46,606 nt of DNA from Microbulbifer aggregans (GCF_020524005.1 NZ_JAIVKK010000015.1:1-46606), one strand, 5' to 3'; shown: positions 33,588-41,739, counted from the stretch's first letter. Translations and numbers: made by a program. Notes: generated from the letters alone by a model not told the origin.

Positions 33588-34535
33588 TTGAACTGGGAAC
33601 CCCTGCTGCAGGTAGTGCGCGGCAAACTCGAAGAAAGTCGGGAAAGTGAATTCCCCGAAGACAGTCGTCGCCTGTTTCACGGCCGCGGCCACTGCTATCC
33701 CGGTTTTGACCGGATCTGTGTCGACAGCTACGTTCCCGCAATGCTGGTAACCATCTTCGAAGCTTACGAAGATGAGGCAGGCCTGGTTGCCGGGCTCTGG
33801 GCGCTGGCGGAGCAGCACGGATATACCGGGCTGGCAGTGCAGCGGCGCTACCTGCGCGGTGCGCCGGTAGAGTGGGAGGCGGGCGAGGCGGTGCCGGAGC
33901 TGGTGGCACAGCGCGGCGCGCTGAAATTTCCGCTGACGTTCGAACGGCAGAATGTAGGCTTTTTCCTCGATATCGAACCCGGCCGCCGCTGGCTGGAGCA
34001 GCAGGTGCGGGACAAGGTGGGCAAGGTCGGGAATCTGAAGCTGTTGAACCTGTTTTCGTTTACCTGCGCGTTTTCCGTGGTGGCGCGGGCGGCGGGGGAG
34101 CTTGAGGTTCTGAATATCGACCTGAACAAGGGGGTACTGAAACGCGGGCAGATCAACCACCAGTACAACCAGTTGTCCACCAAGGGTATTCGCTTTCAGG
34201 CAAGGGACGCCCTCAGGGACTTCAAACGCTATGATCGCAGCGGCCCATTCCAGCTTGCGGTGATTGATCCACCGACCCGCCAAAAAGGTGCGTTCGATGT
34301 GGAGCTGAACTACGCGAAGCTGCTGGAGAAGTTGCCGGCCTGTCTGGCGGACGAGGCGGATCTGTTGTTTGTGCTGAATTCACCGGCGCACAGTGAGGCG
34401 TTTTTCCGCGAGCTGGTTGCCAATGCGAATCCGGGCTATTCAGTCGTCGAGCGCCTGCCGCAGAATCCGGATTTCCCCGACAGGGACCCGGATGCAGCAT
34501 TGAAGATGTTGCATGTGAAATTTAAGCGGGCCTAA
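33588..34535 (+). CDS. Class I SAM-dependent methyltransferase (RlmI/RlmK-like)
   Basis: A 315-residue enzyme related to 23S rRNA cytosine/guanine methyltransferases of the COG1092 group. FLDIEPGRRWLEQ precedes the SAM-binding LLNLFSFTCAFSVVA strand, NIDLNKGVLKRGQIN gives the acidic residue of the cofactor site, and VIDPPTRQKGAFD is the DPP catalytic loop. The usual PUA domain of RlmI is absent; a different N-terminal part takes its place, so the target is unknown. The start is TTG 33588 behind GAGCGAGAAAG. Palindrome C follows the stop. Confidence 0.85.
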   Translation: MNWEPLLQVVRGKLEESRESEFPEDSRRLFHGRGHCYPGFDRICVDSYVPAMLVTIFEAYEDEAGLVAGLWALAEQHGYTGLAVQRRYLRGAPVEWEAGEAVPELVAQRGALKFPLTFERQNVGFFLDIEPGRRWLEQQVRDKVGKVGNLKLLNLFSFTCAFSVVARAAGELEVLNIDLNKGVLKRGQINHQYNQLSTKGIRFQARDALRDFKRYDRSGPFQLAVIDPPTRQKGAFDVELNYAKLLEKLPACLADEADLLFVLNSPAHSEAFFRELVANANPGYSVVERLPQNPDFPDRDPDAALKMLHVKFKRA

Positions 34536-34567
34536 AAGTGGTAATCGGGTGTGGTGGCGGCAAAGCA

Positions 34568-34710
34568 CTGGGTATTCGTTTTCAAAACCGGGCTAGGCGC
34601 CCCCCTTCAATACATCCCTGTAAGCTGCGTCGGCGCCGTGGCCCGGCCGCTCCATGTATTCACGGCGCCTTCGGCCCATGGCGCCGACGCTTTTGAAAAC
34701 GAATACCCAG
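34568..34710. repeat. Long intergenic palindrome, copy C
   Basis: Outer arms 34568-34587 and 34691-34710 are perfectly complementary over 20 bases; inner arms GCGTCGGCGCC (34627-34637) and GGCGCCGACGC (34680-34690) over 11. GGCGCCGTG can also pair with CACGGCGCC at 34661, giving an alternative fold. The core segment ATGTATTCACGGCG (34654-34667) resembles the cores of copies A and B. It lies between two converging genes. Confidence 0.8.
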
Positions 34711-34784
34711 CACATTGCCTTCAATTCGAGTTTCGTACTTCGTGACTGTTATCGTCGGATAAGTGGGAGTTTTAAAAGTAGGCT

Positions 34785-35195
34785 TTATAGGCTGCCCAGC
34801 TTCCCCATCAACTCCACCATCAACGCTTCCAGCTGTGGCGATGAGCCATGGCGTACTGCTTCATCCAGTTTCTGGGCATTGCTAATACCATCTTCGCCGC
34901 GACTTACCAGCAGCAGGAAACTGCGATGGGAGAGTGTGGCTTCCTCAACCGCTTCCTGGCGCACCAGTTGCGCGAAATTGATATAGCCGCACTCTTTCAG
35001 CCACGTCATGGCACCGAGGCAGGCCAGGTGCCGGTGTGAATGCAGTCCGAACTCATCCGGCGTATCCGGGCCTGAGATATCTTCCACGTAAATGGTGGAC
35101 GGGGCGGGAAACTGCTGGAACAGCGCCAGCAGAATACGCCCCGCGTCGCGGTAGAAATCATGAATGTGCAGATCGTCCAACATGGTTGCTCGCAT
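34785..35195 (-). CDS. Conserved hypothetical protein next to alaA
   Basis: A 136-residue soluble protein, not recognised. The middle (HRHLACLGAMTWLKECGYINFAQLVRQEAVEEATLSHRSFLLL) could form a winged-helix-like domain: three helices followed by a strand. YVEDISGPDTPDEFGLH precedes it. Its first ATG overlaps the alaA stop codon by one base (TAATG), so it is translationally coupled to alaA; a second ATG 12 bases later is also possible. Function is open; coupling suggests a link with alanine metabolism or simply shared transcription. Confidence 0.75.
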   Translation of the reverse strand: MRATMLDDLHIHDFYRDAGRILLALFQQFPAPSTIYVEDISGPDTPDEFGLHSHRHLACLGAMTWLKECGYINFAQLVRQEAVEEATLSHRSFLLLVSRGEDGISNAQKLDEAVRHGSSPQLEALMVELMGKLGSL

Positions 35196-36409
35196 TACCT
35201 CGCGTAGCGCTGCAGGAAATGGCCAAGGCGGGAAATCGCATTGGCCAGGTCGTCTGCGCGGGGCAGGGTAACGATGCGCAGGTGATCGGGGGAATCCCAG
35301 TGGAAGGCACTGCCCTGTACCAGCAGGATTTTTTCCTGGCGCAGAAACTCCAGCACAAATTTTTCATCGTCTTCGATGTTGTAGTGCGTGAGGTCAATAC
35401 GCGGGAACAGATAAATGGCTCCCTGGGGTTTTACGCAGCTTACGCCGGGAATATCGTTCAGCATCTTGTGCGCGATATCGCGCTGCTCACGCAGGCGCCC
35501 GCCGGGCAGCACCAGATCCTTGATGCTCTGGTAACCACCGAGTGCTGTCTGCACGGCGAACATGGCCGGCACATTGCCGCACAGACGCATGGAGGAGAGG
35601 ATATCCATACCTTCAAGGAAACCGCGCGCGCGGTCCTTGGCTCCACTCACCACCATCCAGCCGGAACGGAAACCCGCGAGACGATAGGATTTGGACAGTC
35701 CGTTAAAACTCAGACACAGCACATCGTGGGCGAGGCTGCCCATGGGGATGAACTCTGCATCATCGTATAGGATCTTGCTGTAAATCTCGTCGGCAAAAAT
35801 GACCAGATTGTGCTGGCGGGCAACCTCCACGATCTGCTCCAGCAGTGCTTTCGGGTACACGGCGCCAGTGGGGTTGTTCGGGTTGATCACCACAATGCCG
35901 CGGGTGCGCGAGGTGATCTTGGATTTGATGTCGTCAATGTCCGGCAGCCAGTCCGCCTGCTCGTCGCAGCGATACAGCACCGGCTTGGCGCCGGTGAGGT
36001 TGGTGGCGGCCATCCACAACGGGTAGTTCGGCATTGGCAGCAGCATTTCGTCGCCGTCGTTCAGCAGCGCCTGGGTGGACATGGAGATCAGTTCGGAAAC
36101 GCCATTGCCCAGGTAGATATCATCAATATCGACGCTGGGAATACCCAGGGTCTGGCACTCCTGCATAATGGCTTTGCGTGCGGCGAACAGGCCTTTGGAT
36201 TCCACGTAGCCCTGTGCCTGGGACAGGTTGTAGATCACGTCCTGAAGAATTTCGTCCGGAGCATTAAAGCCGAACGGCGCCGGATTGCCGATGTTCAGCT
36301 TCATGATCCGGTGGCCTTCTTCTTCCAGGCGGGTGGCCTGCTCCATGACCGGGCCGCGAATCTCGTAACAGACGCCGTGGAGTTTTTCCGACTTGTGAAT
36401 ATCCTTCAT
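35195..36409 (-). CDS. alaA: Alanine aminotransferase AlaA
   Basis: A 404-residue fold-type I PLP aminotransferase that converts pyruvate and glutamate to alanine. LNIGNPAPFGFNAPDEIL, YLGNGVSELISMSTQALLNDGDEML, INPNNPTGAVY, ADEIYSKILYDD and LSFNGLSKSYRLAGFRSGWM are landmarks; Lys240 in GLSKS forms the Schiff base, and LRIVTLPRADDL near the end contains the carboxylate-binding Arg. The pattern fits the AlaA (YfbQ) subgroup closely. The downstream hypothetical gene is coupled to it. Confidence 0.95.
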   Translation of the reverse strand: MKDIHKSEKLHGVCYEIRGPVMEQATRLEEEGHRIMKLNIGNPAPFGFNAPDEILQDVIYNLSQAQGYVESKGLFAARKAIMQECQTLGIPSVDIDDIYLGNGVSELISMSTQALLNDGDEMLLPMPNYPLWMAATNLTGAKPVLYRCDEQADWLPDIDDIKSKITSRTRGIVVINPNNPTGAVYPKALLEQIVEVARQHNLVIFADEIYSKILYDDAEFIPMGSLAHDVLCLSFNGLSKSYRLAGFRSGWMVVSGAKDRARGFLEGMDILSSMRLCGNVPAMFAVQTALGGYQSIKDLVLPGGRLREQRDIAHKMLNDIPGVSCVKPQGAIYLFPRIDLTHYNIEDDEKFVLEFLRQEKILLVQGSAFHWDSPDHLRIVTLPRADDLANAISRLGHFLQRYAR

Positions 36410-36688
36410 TGCTGCATTCTTCGTACTGGAGCCGGTACCCGGCTCACTTTGGGCAAATTCTTCTCACTGTGGCTCGGCTTTTAGTAGGCTTTGCCCTCAG
36501 CGGCTGGTTTTCGGTTGCAGCCGGCTCGGTTGATCTTGAACGGAGGCCGGTTGTTATCACCGTGGGCTAACTGCGGGTTAGCTGAAGTATTTGGCACCCG
36601 GGATACAAAAAGGTGCTGCCGCTAAGCGTTGGACCGGGCAGGATAATGCCGCTGGATACTGACTTATCAGGCGAAAAGGAGCCACAGT

Positions 36689-37081
36689 ATGGCAAAAGAA
36701 AAAGACGATAACTACTGGCGCGAGCGCCTGACTCCGGAAGAGTTTCACGTTTGCCGGGAAGCCGGGACCGAGCGTCCATTTACCGGCGAATACTGGGATG
36801 CGTTTGAAGATGGCCACTACCGATGTCGCTGTTGTGGTGAGGTGCTGTTCCATTCGGAATCCAAGTTCGAGTCAGGGTGCGGCTGGCCAAGTTTTGATGC
36901 GGCGGCCGCACCGGGCGTGATCGCAGAGCAGTTCGATGACAGCTTCGGTATGCGTCGCACAGAGATCCTCTGTGCCAATTGCGGTTGCCATCTGGGGCAT
37001 GTGTTCCCAGACGGACCCACCGATACAGGACTGCGCTATTGTGTAAATTCGCTGTCGGTAAAACTGCATCCGAAAGAGTAG
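36689..37081 (+). CDS. msrB: Peptide-methionine (R)-S-oxide reductase MsrB
   Basis: A 130-residue repair enzyme for methionine-R-sulfoxide. The family's core is complete: YWRERLTPEEFHVCREAGTERPF, zinc Cys46/Cys49 (CRCC) and Cys95/Cys98 (CANC), SGCGWPSF and the catalytic Cys118 in RYCVNS. Cys64 may be the resolving residue. No signal peptide: it is cytoplasmic. AAAAGGAG lies before the ATG. No neighbour is obviously related. Confidence 0.95.
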   Translation: MAKEKDDNYWRERLTPEEFHVCREAGTERPFTGEYWDAFEDGHYRCRCCGEVLFHSESKFESGCGWPSFDAAAAPGVIAEQFDDSFGMRRTEILCANCGCHLGHVFPDGPTDTGLRYCVNSLSVKLHPKE

Positions 37082-37181
37082 GGGCGTGGCGGTTATACGC
37101 CGGTCCTGTCACTAGCCGCTCCCGTCAGTTAAGTGGCGGTAATGAGGTCTTGATGAGCTGATGAAAGGTAGGGCCAGTCAC

Positions 37182-37973
37182 ATGGAAGCCCGTATCGGGC
37201 GGTCGCGTCGCCACTGGAGTCGTTGGCTTTACCGTATCCAGTGGACCCTGCTGGGTGCCATGTTCCTGGTCGCAGCCCTGCTCAGGGTGGGGTGGCTGAG
37301 CTATCCGCGCGCCTTCGACCTGTTTATGGTGGCCGGTATTGCGGCATTGGGCGTGACGCTGTTGTCCATGCTGGTCTTTATGTGGGGGCTGGTGAAAGGG
37401 CACCCGGAAGCGCGCGCGGCAGCACTCTGGGCCGCGTCGTTGGGGCTGGCGCCACTGGCGTTGCCCCTGCTGACGGTAGGCCGGCACAACTTCGAGGTGC
37501 CGCCAATCCACGACATAAGCACCGATCTCGATAACCCGCCAAAGTTCGATGCGGTGCTTTCCCTGCGCAAGCCCGGTGATAACAGTACCGACTACGGCGG
37601 CGCACCCGTCGCGCAACAACAGCGTAGTGCAGCGGTCTATAAAGATATCGAACCGTTGGTGTTGCCACTGTCGGTGGCGCAAGCCACGCAACTGGCGGAG
37701 CAGGTGGCCGGGGAGTTGGGTTGGCGGGTGATCGCCGCCTACCCTGTGCGCGGGCATCTGGAGGCGGTGGATCGAACCCGGTTGCTGGGTCTTTCTGAGG
37801 ATATCGTGGTACGGATACGGCCTTCTGGAGATGAAAGTGCCAGCCAACAGGCCTCAAGGGTGGATATCCGTTCGGCGTCACGGGTGGGCATCAGCGACCT
37901 TGGAAGCAACGGGGAAAGGATCCGGGCCTTCCTTCGCGAGATGCGAAAGCGCGGTACTTCCGCCGAACAGTGA
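37182..37973 (+). CDS. DUF1499 membrane protein
   Basis: A 263-residue protein. Three hydrophobic segments (~17-36, 46-72 with FMVAGIAALGVTLLSMLVFMWGLV, and ~82-102) are followed by a DUF1499 domain (~108-262): HDISTDLDNPPKF, AQATQLAEQVAGELGWRVIAAYPVRGHLEA, RTRLLGLSEDIVVRIRP and SRVDIRSASRVGISDLGSNGERIRAFLREM. The function of DUF1499 is unknown. The start at 37182 has GGTAGGG upstream; ATG 37161 would add seven residues. The strong tRNA promoter follows after about 150 bases. Confidence 0.85.
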   Translation: MEARIGRSRRHWSRWLYRIQWTLLGAMFLVAALLRVGWLSYPRAFDLFMVAGIAALGVTLLSMLVFMWGLVKGHPEARAAALWAASLGLAPLALPLLTVGRHNFEVPPIHDISTDLDNPPKFDAVLSLRKPGDNSTDYGGAPVAQQQRSAAVYKDIEPLVLPLSVAQATQLAEQVAGELGWRVIAAYPVRGHLEAVDRTRLLGLSEDIVVRIRPSGDESASQQASRVDIRSASRVGISDLGSNGERIRAFLREMRKRGTSAEQ

Positions 37974-38119
37974 GTCATTGGGGCCCTGACAGGGTAAAAT
38001 TCCGTGTGGAATTGCGGGAGCCTTGATCAAGTTGGTCACTGCTTGGCAGGTTTGGTTGAATTTCGGTAAGTGCCTGAACATAAAAGAAAAAAATCAAAGA
38101 AAAGTTGTTATCCGGGTGT

Positions 38120-38148
38120 TGACAGCCCCCGGGGGTGTCCATAGAATG
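38120..38148 (+). promoter_or_regulatory. Sigma-70 promoter of the tRNA-Glu/Gly cluster
   Basis: TTGACA (38120-38125) and TAGAAT (38143-38148) with a 17-base spacer, followed by the GC-rich discriminator GCGCCCC, which is typical of stringently controlled stable-RNA promoters. Confidence 0.85.
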
Positions 38149-38220
38149 CGCCCCACTTCTGACGCGAAGCATAACTAACTCCCACGGGAAACAAGTTGCG
38201 CAAGCGCAGGAGGATTCTGG

Positions 38221-38296
38221 GTCCCCATCGTCTAGAGGCCTAGGACACCGCCCTTTCACGGCGGTAACAGGGGTTCGACTCCCCTTGGGGATGCCA
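38221..38296 (+). tRNA. tRNA-Glu (TTC), copy 1
   Basis: 76-base cloverleaf: acceptor GTCCCCA/TGGGGAT, anticodon loop CCTTTCAC with TTC, T loop GGGGTTCGACTCCCC, encoded CCA at 38294-38296. The mature sequence is identical to copies 2 and 3 by eye. Confidence 0.95.
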
Positions 38297-38298
38297 CT

Positions 38299-38374
38299 GC
38301 GGGAATAGCTCAGTTGGTAGAGCGCAACCTTGCCAAGGTTGAGGTCGCCGGTTCGAACCCGGTTTCCCGCTCCA
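38299..38374 (+). tRNA. tRNA-Gly (GCC), copy 1
   Basis: 76-base cloverleaf: acceptor GCGGGAA/TTCCCGC, anticodon stem CAACC/GGTTG with loop TTGCCAA (GCC), T loop CCGGTTCGAACCCGG, encoded CCA. Only two bases separate it from tRNA-Glu copy 1. Confidence 0.95.
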
Positions 38375-38482
38375 ACTTCCGCCCACCGGCGCAAGCGGGT
38401 GAGCAGGCAGGTTGGAGGATGGTCGAAAGATTGTTTTCCGGTTTGCCAAACTCCAATCTCGTTGAGATTGGATATGTCCTGT

Positions 38483-38558
38483 GTCCCCATCGTCTAGAGG
38501 CCTAGGACACCGCCCTTTCACGGCGGTAACAGGGGTTCGACTCCCCTTGGGGATGCCA
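38483..38558 (+). tRNA. tRNA-Glu (TTC), copy 2
   Basis: Same 76-base sequence as copy 1, 262 bases downstream of it; CCA encoded at 38556-38558. Confidence 0.95.
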
Positions 38559-38560
38559 TT

Positions 38561-38636
38561 GCGGGAATAGCTCAGTTGGTAGAGCGCAACCTTGCCAAGG
38601 TTGAGGTCGCCGGTTCGAACCCGGTTTCCCGCTCCA
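38561..38636 (+). tRNA. tRNA-Gly (GCC), copy 2
   Basis: Same 76-base sequence as copy 1, again two bases after its tRNA-Glu partner; CCA encoded. Confidence 0.95.
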
Positions 38637-38743
38637 GTTTCTTGTTTACCGGCATCAGCGGGTAAACACGCAGGCTGGAGTAGGCTGAAAAGCCTGTTTA
38701 CAGTTTGCTAAAGTCAATCTCATTGAGATTGCAAATGTTCTAT

Positions 38744-38819
38744 GTCCCCATCGTCTAGAGGCCTAGGACACCGCCCTTTCACGGCGGTAACAGGGGTTCG
38801 ACTCCCCTTGGGGATGCCA
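38744..38819 (+). tRNA. tRNA-Glu (TTC), copy 3
   Basis: Third copy of the same tRNA-Glu, 261 bases after copy 2; CCA encoded at 38817-38819. Confidence 0.95.
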
Positions 38820-38858
38820 TTTCGCTGGGGTCGCAACTGCGACCCCGGGACAGAAAAG

Positions 38859-38934
38859 GCGGGAATAGCTCAGTTGGTAGAGCGCAACCTTGCCAAGGTT
38901 GAGGTCGCCGGTTCGAACCCGGTTTCCCGCTCCA
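38859..38934 (+). tRNA. tRNA-Gly (GCC), copy 3
   Basis: Third copy of tRNA-Gly. Here 39 bases separate it from tRNA-Glu copy 3, including the hairpin GGGGTCGCAACTGCGACCCC, so this unit is not identical in layout to the first two. Confidence 0.95.
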
Positions 38935-38943
38935 AGTTTTAAA

Positions 38944-38968
38944 GCCGCTCAATGAGCGGTTTTTTTTT
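38944..38968 (+). terminator. Terminator of the tRNA-Glu/Gly cluster
   Basis: GCCGCTC-AAT-GAGCGGT followed by a run of T: a compact stem with a strong U tract, ten bases after the last tRNA. Confidence 0.95.
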
Positions 38969-39072
38969 GCCTGTTTTTTGGCGCTGGTCTTTATCCGGAC
39001 CAGGCGCATGTTGAATTGTCGCCCTATAGGGCGTTGAATAAGCCCCCTCTATCACCGACACAGTTGGATTCC

Positions 39073-40014
39073 ATGACAGCCGCATTATCCATACGCGATC
39101 TGCAGAAGACATACGACAACGGGTTCCAGGCGCTGAAAGGCATCAGCTTTGATGTGCAGCCCGGTGACTTTTTTGCCCTGCTGGGCCCCAACGGTGCGGG
39201 AAAATCCACCACCATTGGCATTCTCTGCTCTCTGGTGCGCAAGACCGGCGGCAGTGTGTCTATTTTCGGTATCGATATCGACAGGGATTTCCCCAAGGCC
39301 AAGCAAATGCTGGGCGTGGTACCGCAGGAGTTCAATTTCAGCCAGTTCGAGAAGGTGTTCGATATCGTCTGCACCCAGGGCGGTTTCTATGGAATGCCGC
39401 GGGAACTGGCGGAGGAGCGCACCGAGAAGTACCTGCGCAAGCTGGGGCTGTGGGACAAGCGCGATACCCAGGCGCGGATGCTGTCTGGTGGTATGAAGCG
39501 ACGCCTGATGATTGCCCGCGCGTTGATCCATGAGCCCAGACTGCTGATTCTCGATGAGCCCACTGCGGGCGTGGATATCGAGCTGCGCCGCTCGATGTGG
39601 GAATTCCTGCAGGAAATCAATGAGCGTGGCACCACGATTATCCTGACGACGCACTACCTGGAAGAGGCGGAGAGTCTGTGCCGGAATATCGCGATCATCG
39701 ACAAGGGCGATATCGTGGAAAACACCTCGATCAAGTCACTGATCAAGACGCTCAGCAAGGAAGTGTTCATTCTCGATACCCGTGAGTCCCTGAGCGATGC
39801 GCCGGATTTCGGCGAATTTGAAGGGCGATTGGTGGACGAGCACAGCCTGGAGGTGACGGTGGAAAAGGGGCAGTCCCTGAGCGACCTGTTTGCCCATCTG
39901 ACTGCGCAGAATATTTCCGTGACCAGTATGCGCAACCGCGCTAACCGGCTCGAAGAGCTGTTTGTATCCCTGCTTGCTGAAGTGAAGCAGGGCAAAGAAG
40001 GAGAGCCATCGTGA
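39073..40014 (+). CDS. ABC-2 type exporter ATPase
   Basis: A 313-residue ATP-binding subunit. Walker A GPNGAGKST at 38-46, Q loop VPQEF, signature LSGGMKRRLMIARAL, Walker B LLILDEPTAGVD, H loop in TTHYLEEAE, then a ~95-residue C-terminal extension. This is the YadG/CcmA-like group that pairs with ABC-2 permeases. The GTG start of the permease overlaps its stop codon by four bases. The exported substrate is unknown; YadGH in E. coli is also uncharacterised. The upstream start at 39016 is rejected for lack of conserved residues before MTAALSI. Confidence 0.9.
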   Translation: MTAALSIRDLQKTYDNGFQALKGISFDVQPGDFFALLGPNGAGKSTTIGILCSLVRKTGGSVSIFGIDIDRDFPKAKQMLGVVPQEFNFSQFEKVFDIVCTQGGFYGMPRELAEERTEKYLRKLGLWDKRDTQARMLSGGMKRRLMIARALIHEPRLLILDEPTAGVDIELRRSMWEFLQEINERGTTIILTTHYLEEAESLCRNIAIIDKGDIVENTSIKSLIKTLSKEVFILDTRESLSDAPDFGEFEGRLVDEHSLEVTVEKGQSLSDLFAHLTAQNISVTSMRNRANRLEELFVSLLAEVKQGKEGEPS

Positions 40015-40784
40015 ATCCCGCTGCAATCTGGACCTCTTTCTCAACGATTTTCCGTCGCGAAGTGCGCCGGTTCACCCGTATCTGGCCGCAAACACTGGTA
40101 CCGCCGGTGATCACCATGTCGCTGTACTTCGTGATCTTCGGTTCGCTGATCGGCCGTCGTATCGGCGATATGGGCGGCTATTCCTATATGGAATTTGTGG
40201 TGCCAGGCCTGATCATGATGGCGGTTATTACCAACTCCTACGCCAATGTGGTCTCTTCGTTTTACAGTGCCAAATTCCAGCGCAGTGTCGAGGAATTGCT
40301 GGTCTCGCCAACGCCGAACTGGGTCGTGATGGCTGGCTATGTTTTGGGTGGTGTGGCGCGCGGGCTGATCGTCGGATTTGTGGTGACCATCATCGCTATG
40401 CTGTTTACGTCCCTTTCGGTACAGCATATCGGGATCACCATCCTGATCGTATTCCTCACGTCGGTACTGTTTGCGCTGGCCGGTTTTATCAATGCGATTT
40501 TTGCGAACAGCTTTGATGATATCTCGATTATTCCCACGTTCGTGCTGACGCCGCTGACCTATCTCGGCGGAGTGTTTTACTCCATCGACCTGCTGTCGCC
40601 ATTCTTTCAGGGGCTGTCGAAACTGAACCCAATTTTGTACATGGTGAATGCATTCCGTTACGGCGTATTGGGTGTGTCCGATATCAACGTAGTGTGGGCA
40701 TTTGCTGGTGTGATTGCATTTATTGCGCTGCTGGCGGGCTGGGGGCTGCACCTGATGCGCCACGGCAAGCGCCTGCGCCACTGA
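40011..40784 (+). CDS. ABC-2 type exporter permease
   Basis: A 257-residue inner-membrane protein with six hydrophobic segments. An amphipathic start (FSTIFRREVRRFTRIWPQTLVPP) precedes the first segment; SVEELLVSPTPNWVVMAGYVLGGVARGL is the conserved cytoplasmic loop of ABC-2 permeases and TPLTYLGGVFYSIDLLSPFFQGLSKLNPILYMVNAFRYG the family's C-terminal signature. It forms a half-transporter dimer with the ATPase just upstream, whose stop it overlaps (GTGA). queF follows 14 bases later and is probably cotranscribed. Confidence 0.9.
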   Translation: MNPAAIWTSFSTIFRREVRRFTRIWPQTLVPPVITMSLYFVIFGSLIGRRIGDMGGYSYMEFVVPGLIMMAVITNSYANVVSSFYSAKFQRSVEELLVSPTPNWVVMAGYVLGGVARGLIVGFVVTIIAMLFTSLSVQHIGITILIVFLTSVLFALAGFINAIFANSFDDISIIPTFVLTPLTYLGGVFYSIDLLSPFFQGLSKLNPILYMVNAFRYGVLGVSDINVVWAFAGVIAFIALLAGWGLHLMRHGKRLRH

Positions 40785-40798
40785 GGAGAGTTTGGCCT

Positions 40799-41629
40799 AT
40801 GGATCGCGAAGACTGGCAAAACCTGCCGCTGGGGCAGGAGACCCGTTACGAATCCAGCTACAACCCGAAGCTGCTGCATCCGATTCCGCGTGCGGTATCC
40901 CGTGCCCAGTTAGGCCTTGAAGGCGATACGCTGCCGTTCACCGGTGCAGATGAGTGGTGGGGGTTCGAGCTGTCCTGGCTGAGCCCGAAAGGGGTGCCGC
41001 AGGTGGCTGTGGCGCGGTTCCGTTTTGCGGCATCGAGCCCGTCAATGATCGAGTCGAAGTCGTTCAAGTTGTATCTCAACTCGCTCAATCAGTCCGAGTT
41101 TGAATCTGCGGAAGCTGTACAAAAAGTGCTGGAAGCCGACCTCAGTGCGGCGGCCGGCAGCGACGTAGTGGTCACCTTGTTTGACGTGGAAGATGCGGCA
41201 CTGGCCGTGCACACGCCTGCGGGGTTCTGCGTGGATAAGCTGGATATCGAAGCCCGCCAGTACCAGCCGGACGCCAGTCTGCTAAAGCTGGCAGCCAATG
41301 GTGAGGTGGCCGACGAAACGCTTTACAGCCATCTGCTGCGCAGCAATTGCCCGGTTACCGGCCAGCCGGACTGGGCGACGGTTTCTATCGAATATGCGGG
41401 GCCGGCGCTGGATCGGGCGGCATTGCTTGCCTATATCATTTCTTTCCGTGAGCACCAGGACTTCCATGAGCACTGTGTGGAGCGGATTTTCTGCGACTTG
41501 CAGAAGCTGGCTGCCTTCGACCGATTGACAGTATGCGCACGCTATACCCGTCGCGGTGGCCTGGATATCAACCCGTTGCGTACCACCACGGGTGAGATCG
41601 TTTTTCCGGGGCGTTTTGCGCGGCAGTAA
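40799..41629 (+). CDS. queF: NADPH-dependent 7-cyano-7-deazaguanine reductase QueF
   Basis: A 276-residue long-type QueF that reduces preQ0 to preQ1 in queuosine synthesis. The N-terminal half carries ESKSFKLYLNS (85-95); the C-terminal half has the nucleophile Cys184 in RSNCPVTGQPDWATV and the substrate-binding SFREHQDFHEHCVERIF. The ending RYTRRGGLDINPLR is the QueF signature. It starts at ATG 40799 behind GAGGAG. It belongs with the tRNA-modification genes of the window, all of which act on the anticodon or D loop. Confidence 0.95.
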   Translation: MDREDWQNLPLGQETRYESSYNPKLLHPIPRAVSRAQLGLEGDTLPFTGADEWWGFELSWLSPKGVPQVAVARFRFAASSPSMIESKSFKLYLNSLNQSEFESAEAVQKVLEADLSAAAGSDVVVTLFDVEDAALAVHTPAGFCVDKLDIEARQYQPDASLLKLAANGEVADETLYSHLLRSNCPVTGQPDWATVSIEYAGPALDRAALLAYIISFREHQDFHEHCVERIFCDLQKLAAFDRLTVCARYTRRGGLDINPLRTTTGEIVFPGRFARQ

Positions 41630-41663
41630 TGTCGGGGAAATTGCGGGGGGAGGGGCTCGGACT

Positions 41664-41688
41664 TTGCCGGGCTCTTGCAGCCCGGCAA
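41664..41688. terminator. Stem-loop between queF and the cyclase gene
   Basis: TTGCCGGGCT-CTTGC-AGCCCGGCAA is a perfect ten-pair stem with a five-base loop between converging genes. No T run follows on either strand, so it may protect RNA ends or work with Rho rather than as a classic intrinsic terminator. Confidence 0.5.
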
Positions 41689-41706
41689 CACTGGAAAGCT
41701 ATCTGT

Positions 41707-41739
41707 AAACCTATAGCAAACCTATAGCAAACCTATAGC
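41707..41739. repeat. Three perfect 11-base tandem repeats
   Basis: AAACCTATAGC occurs three times without interruption. The third copy runs up to the cyclase stop codon. Purpose unknown; copy number could vary by slippage. Confidence 0.9.
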
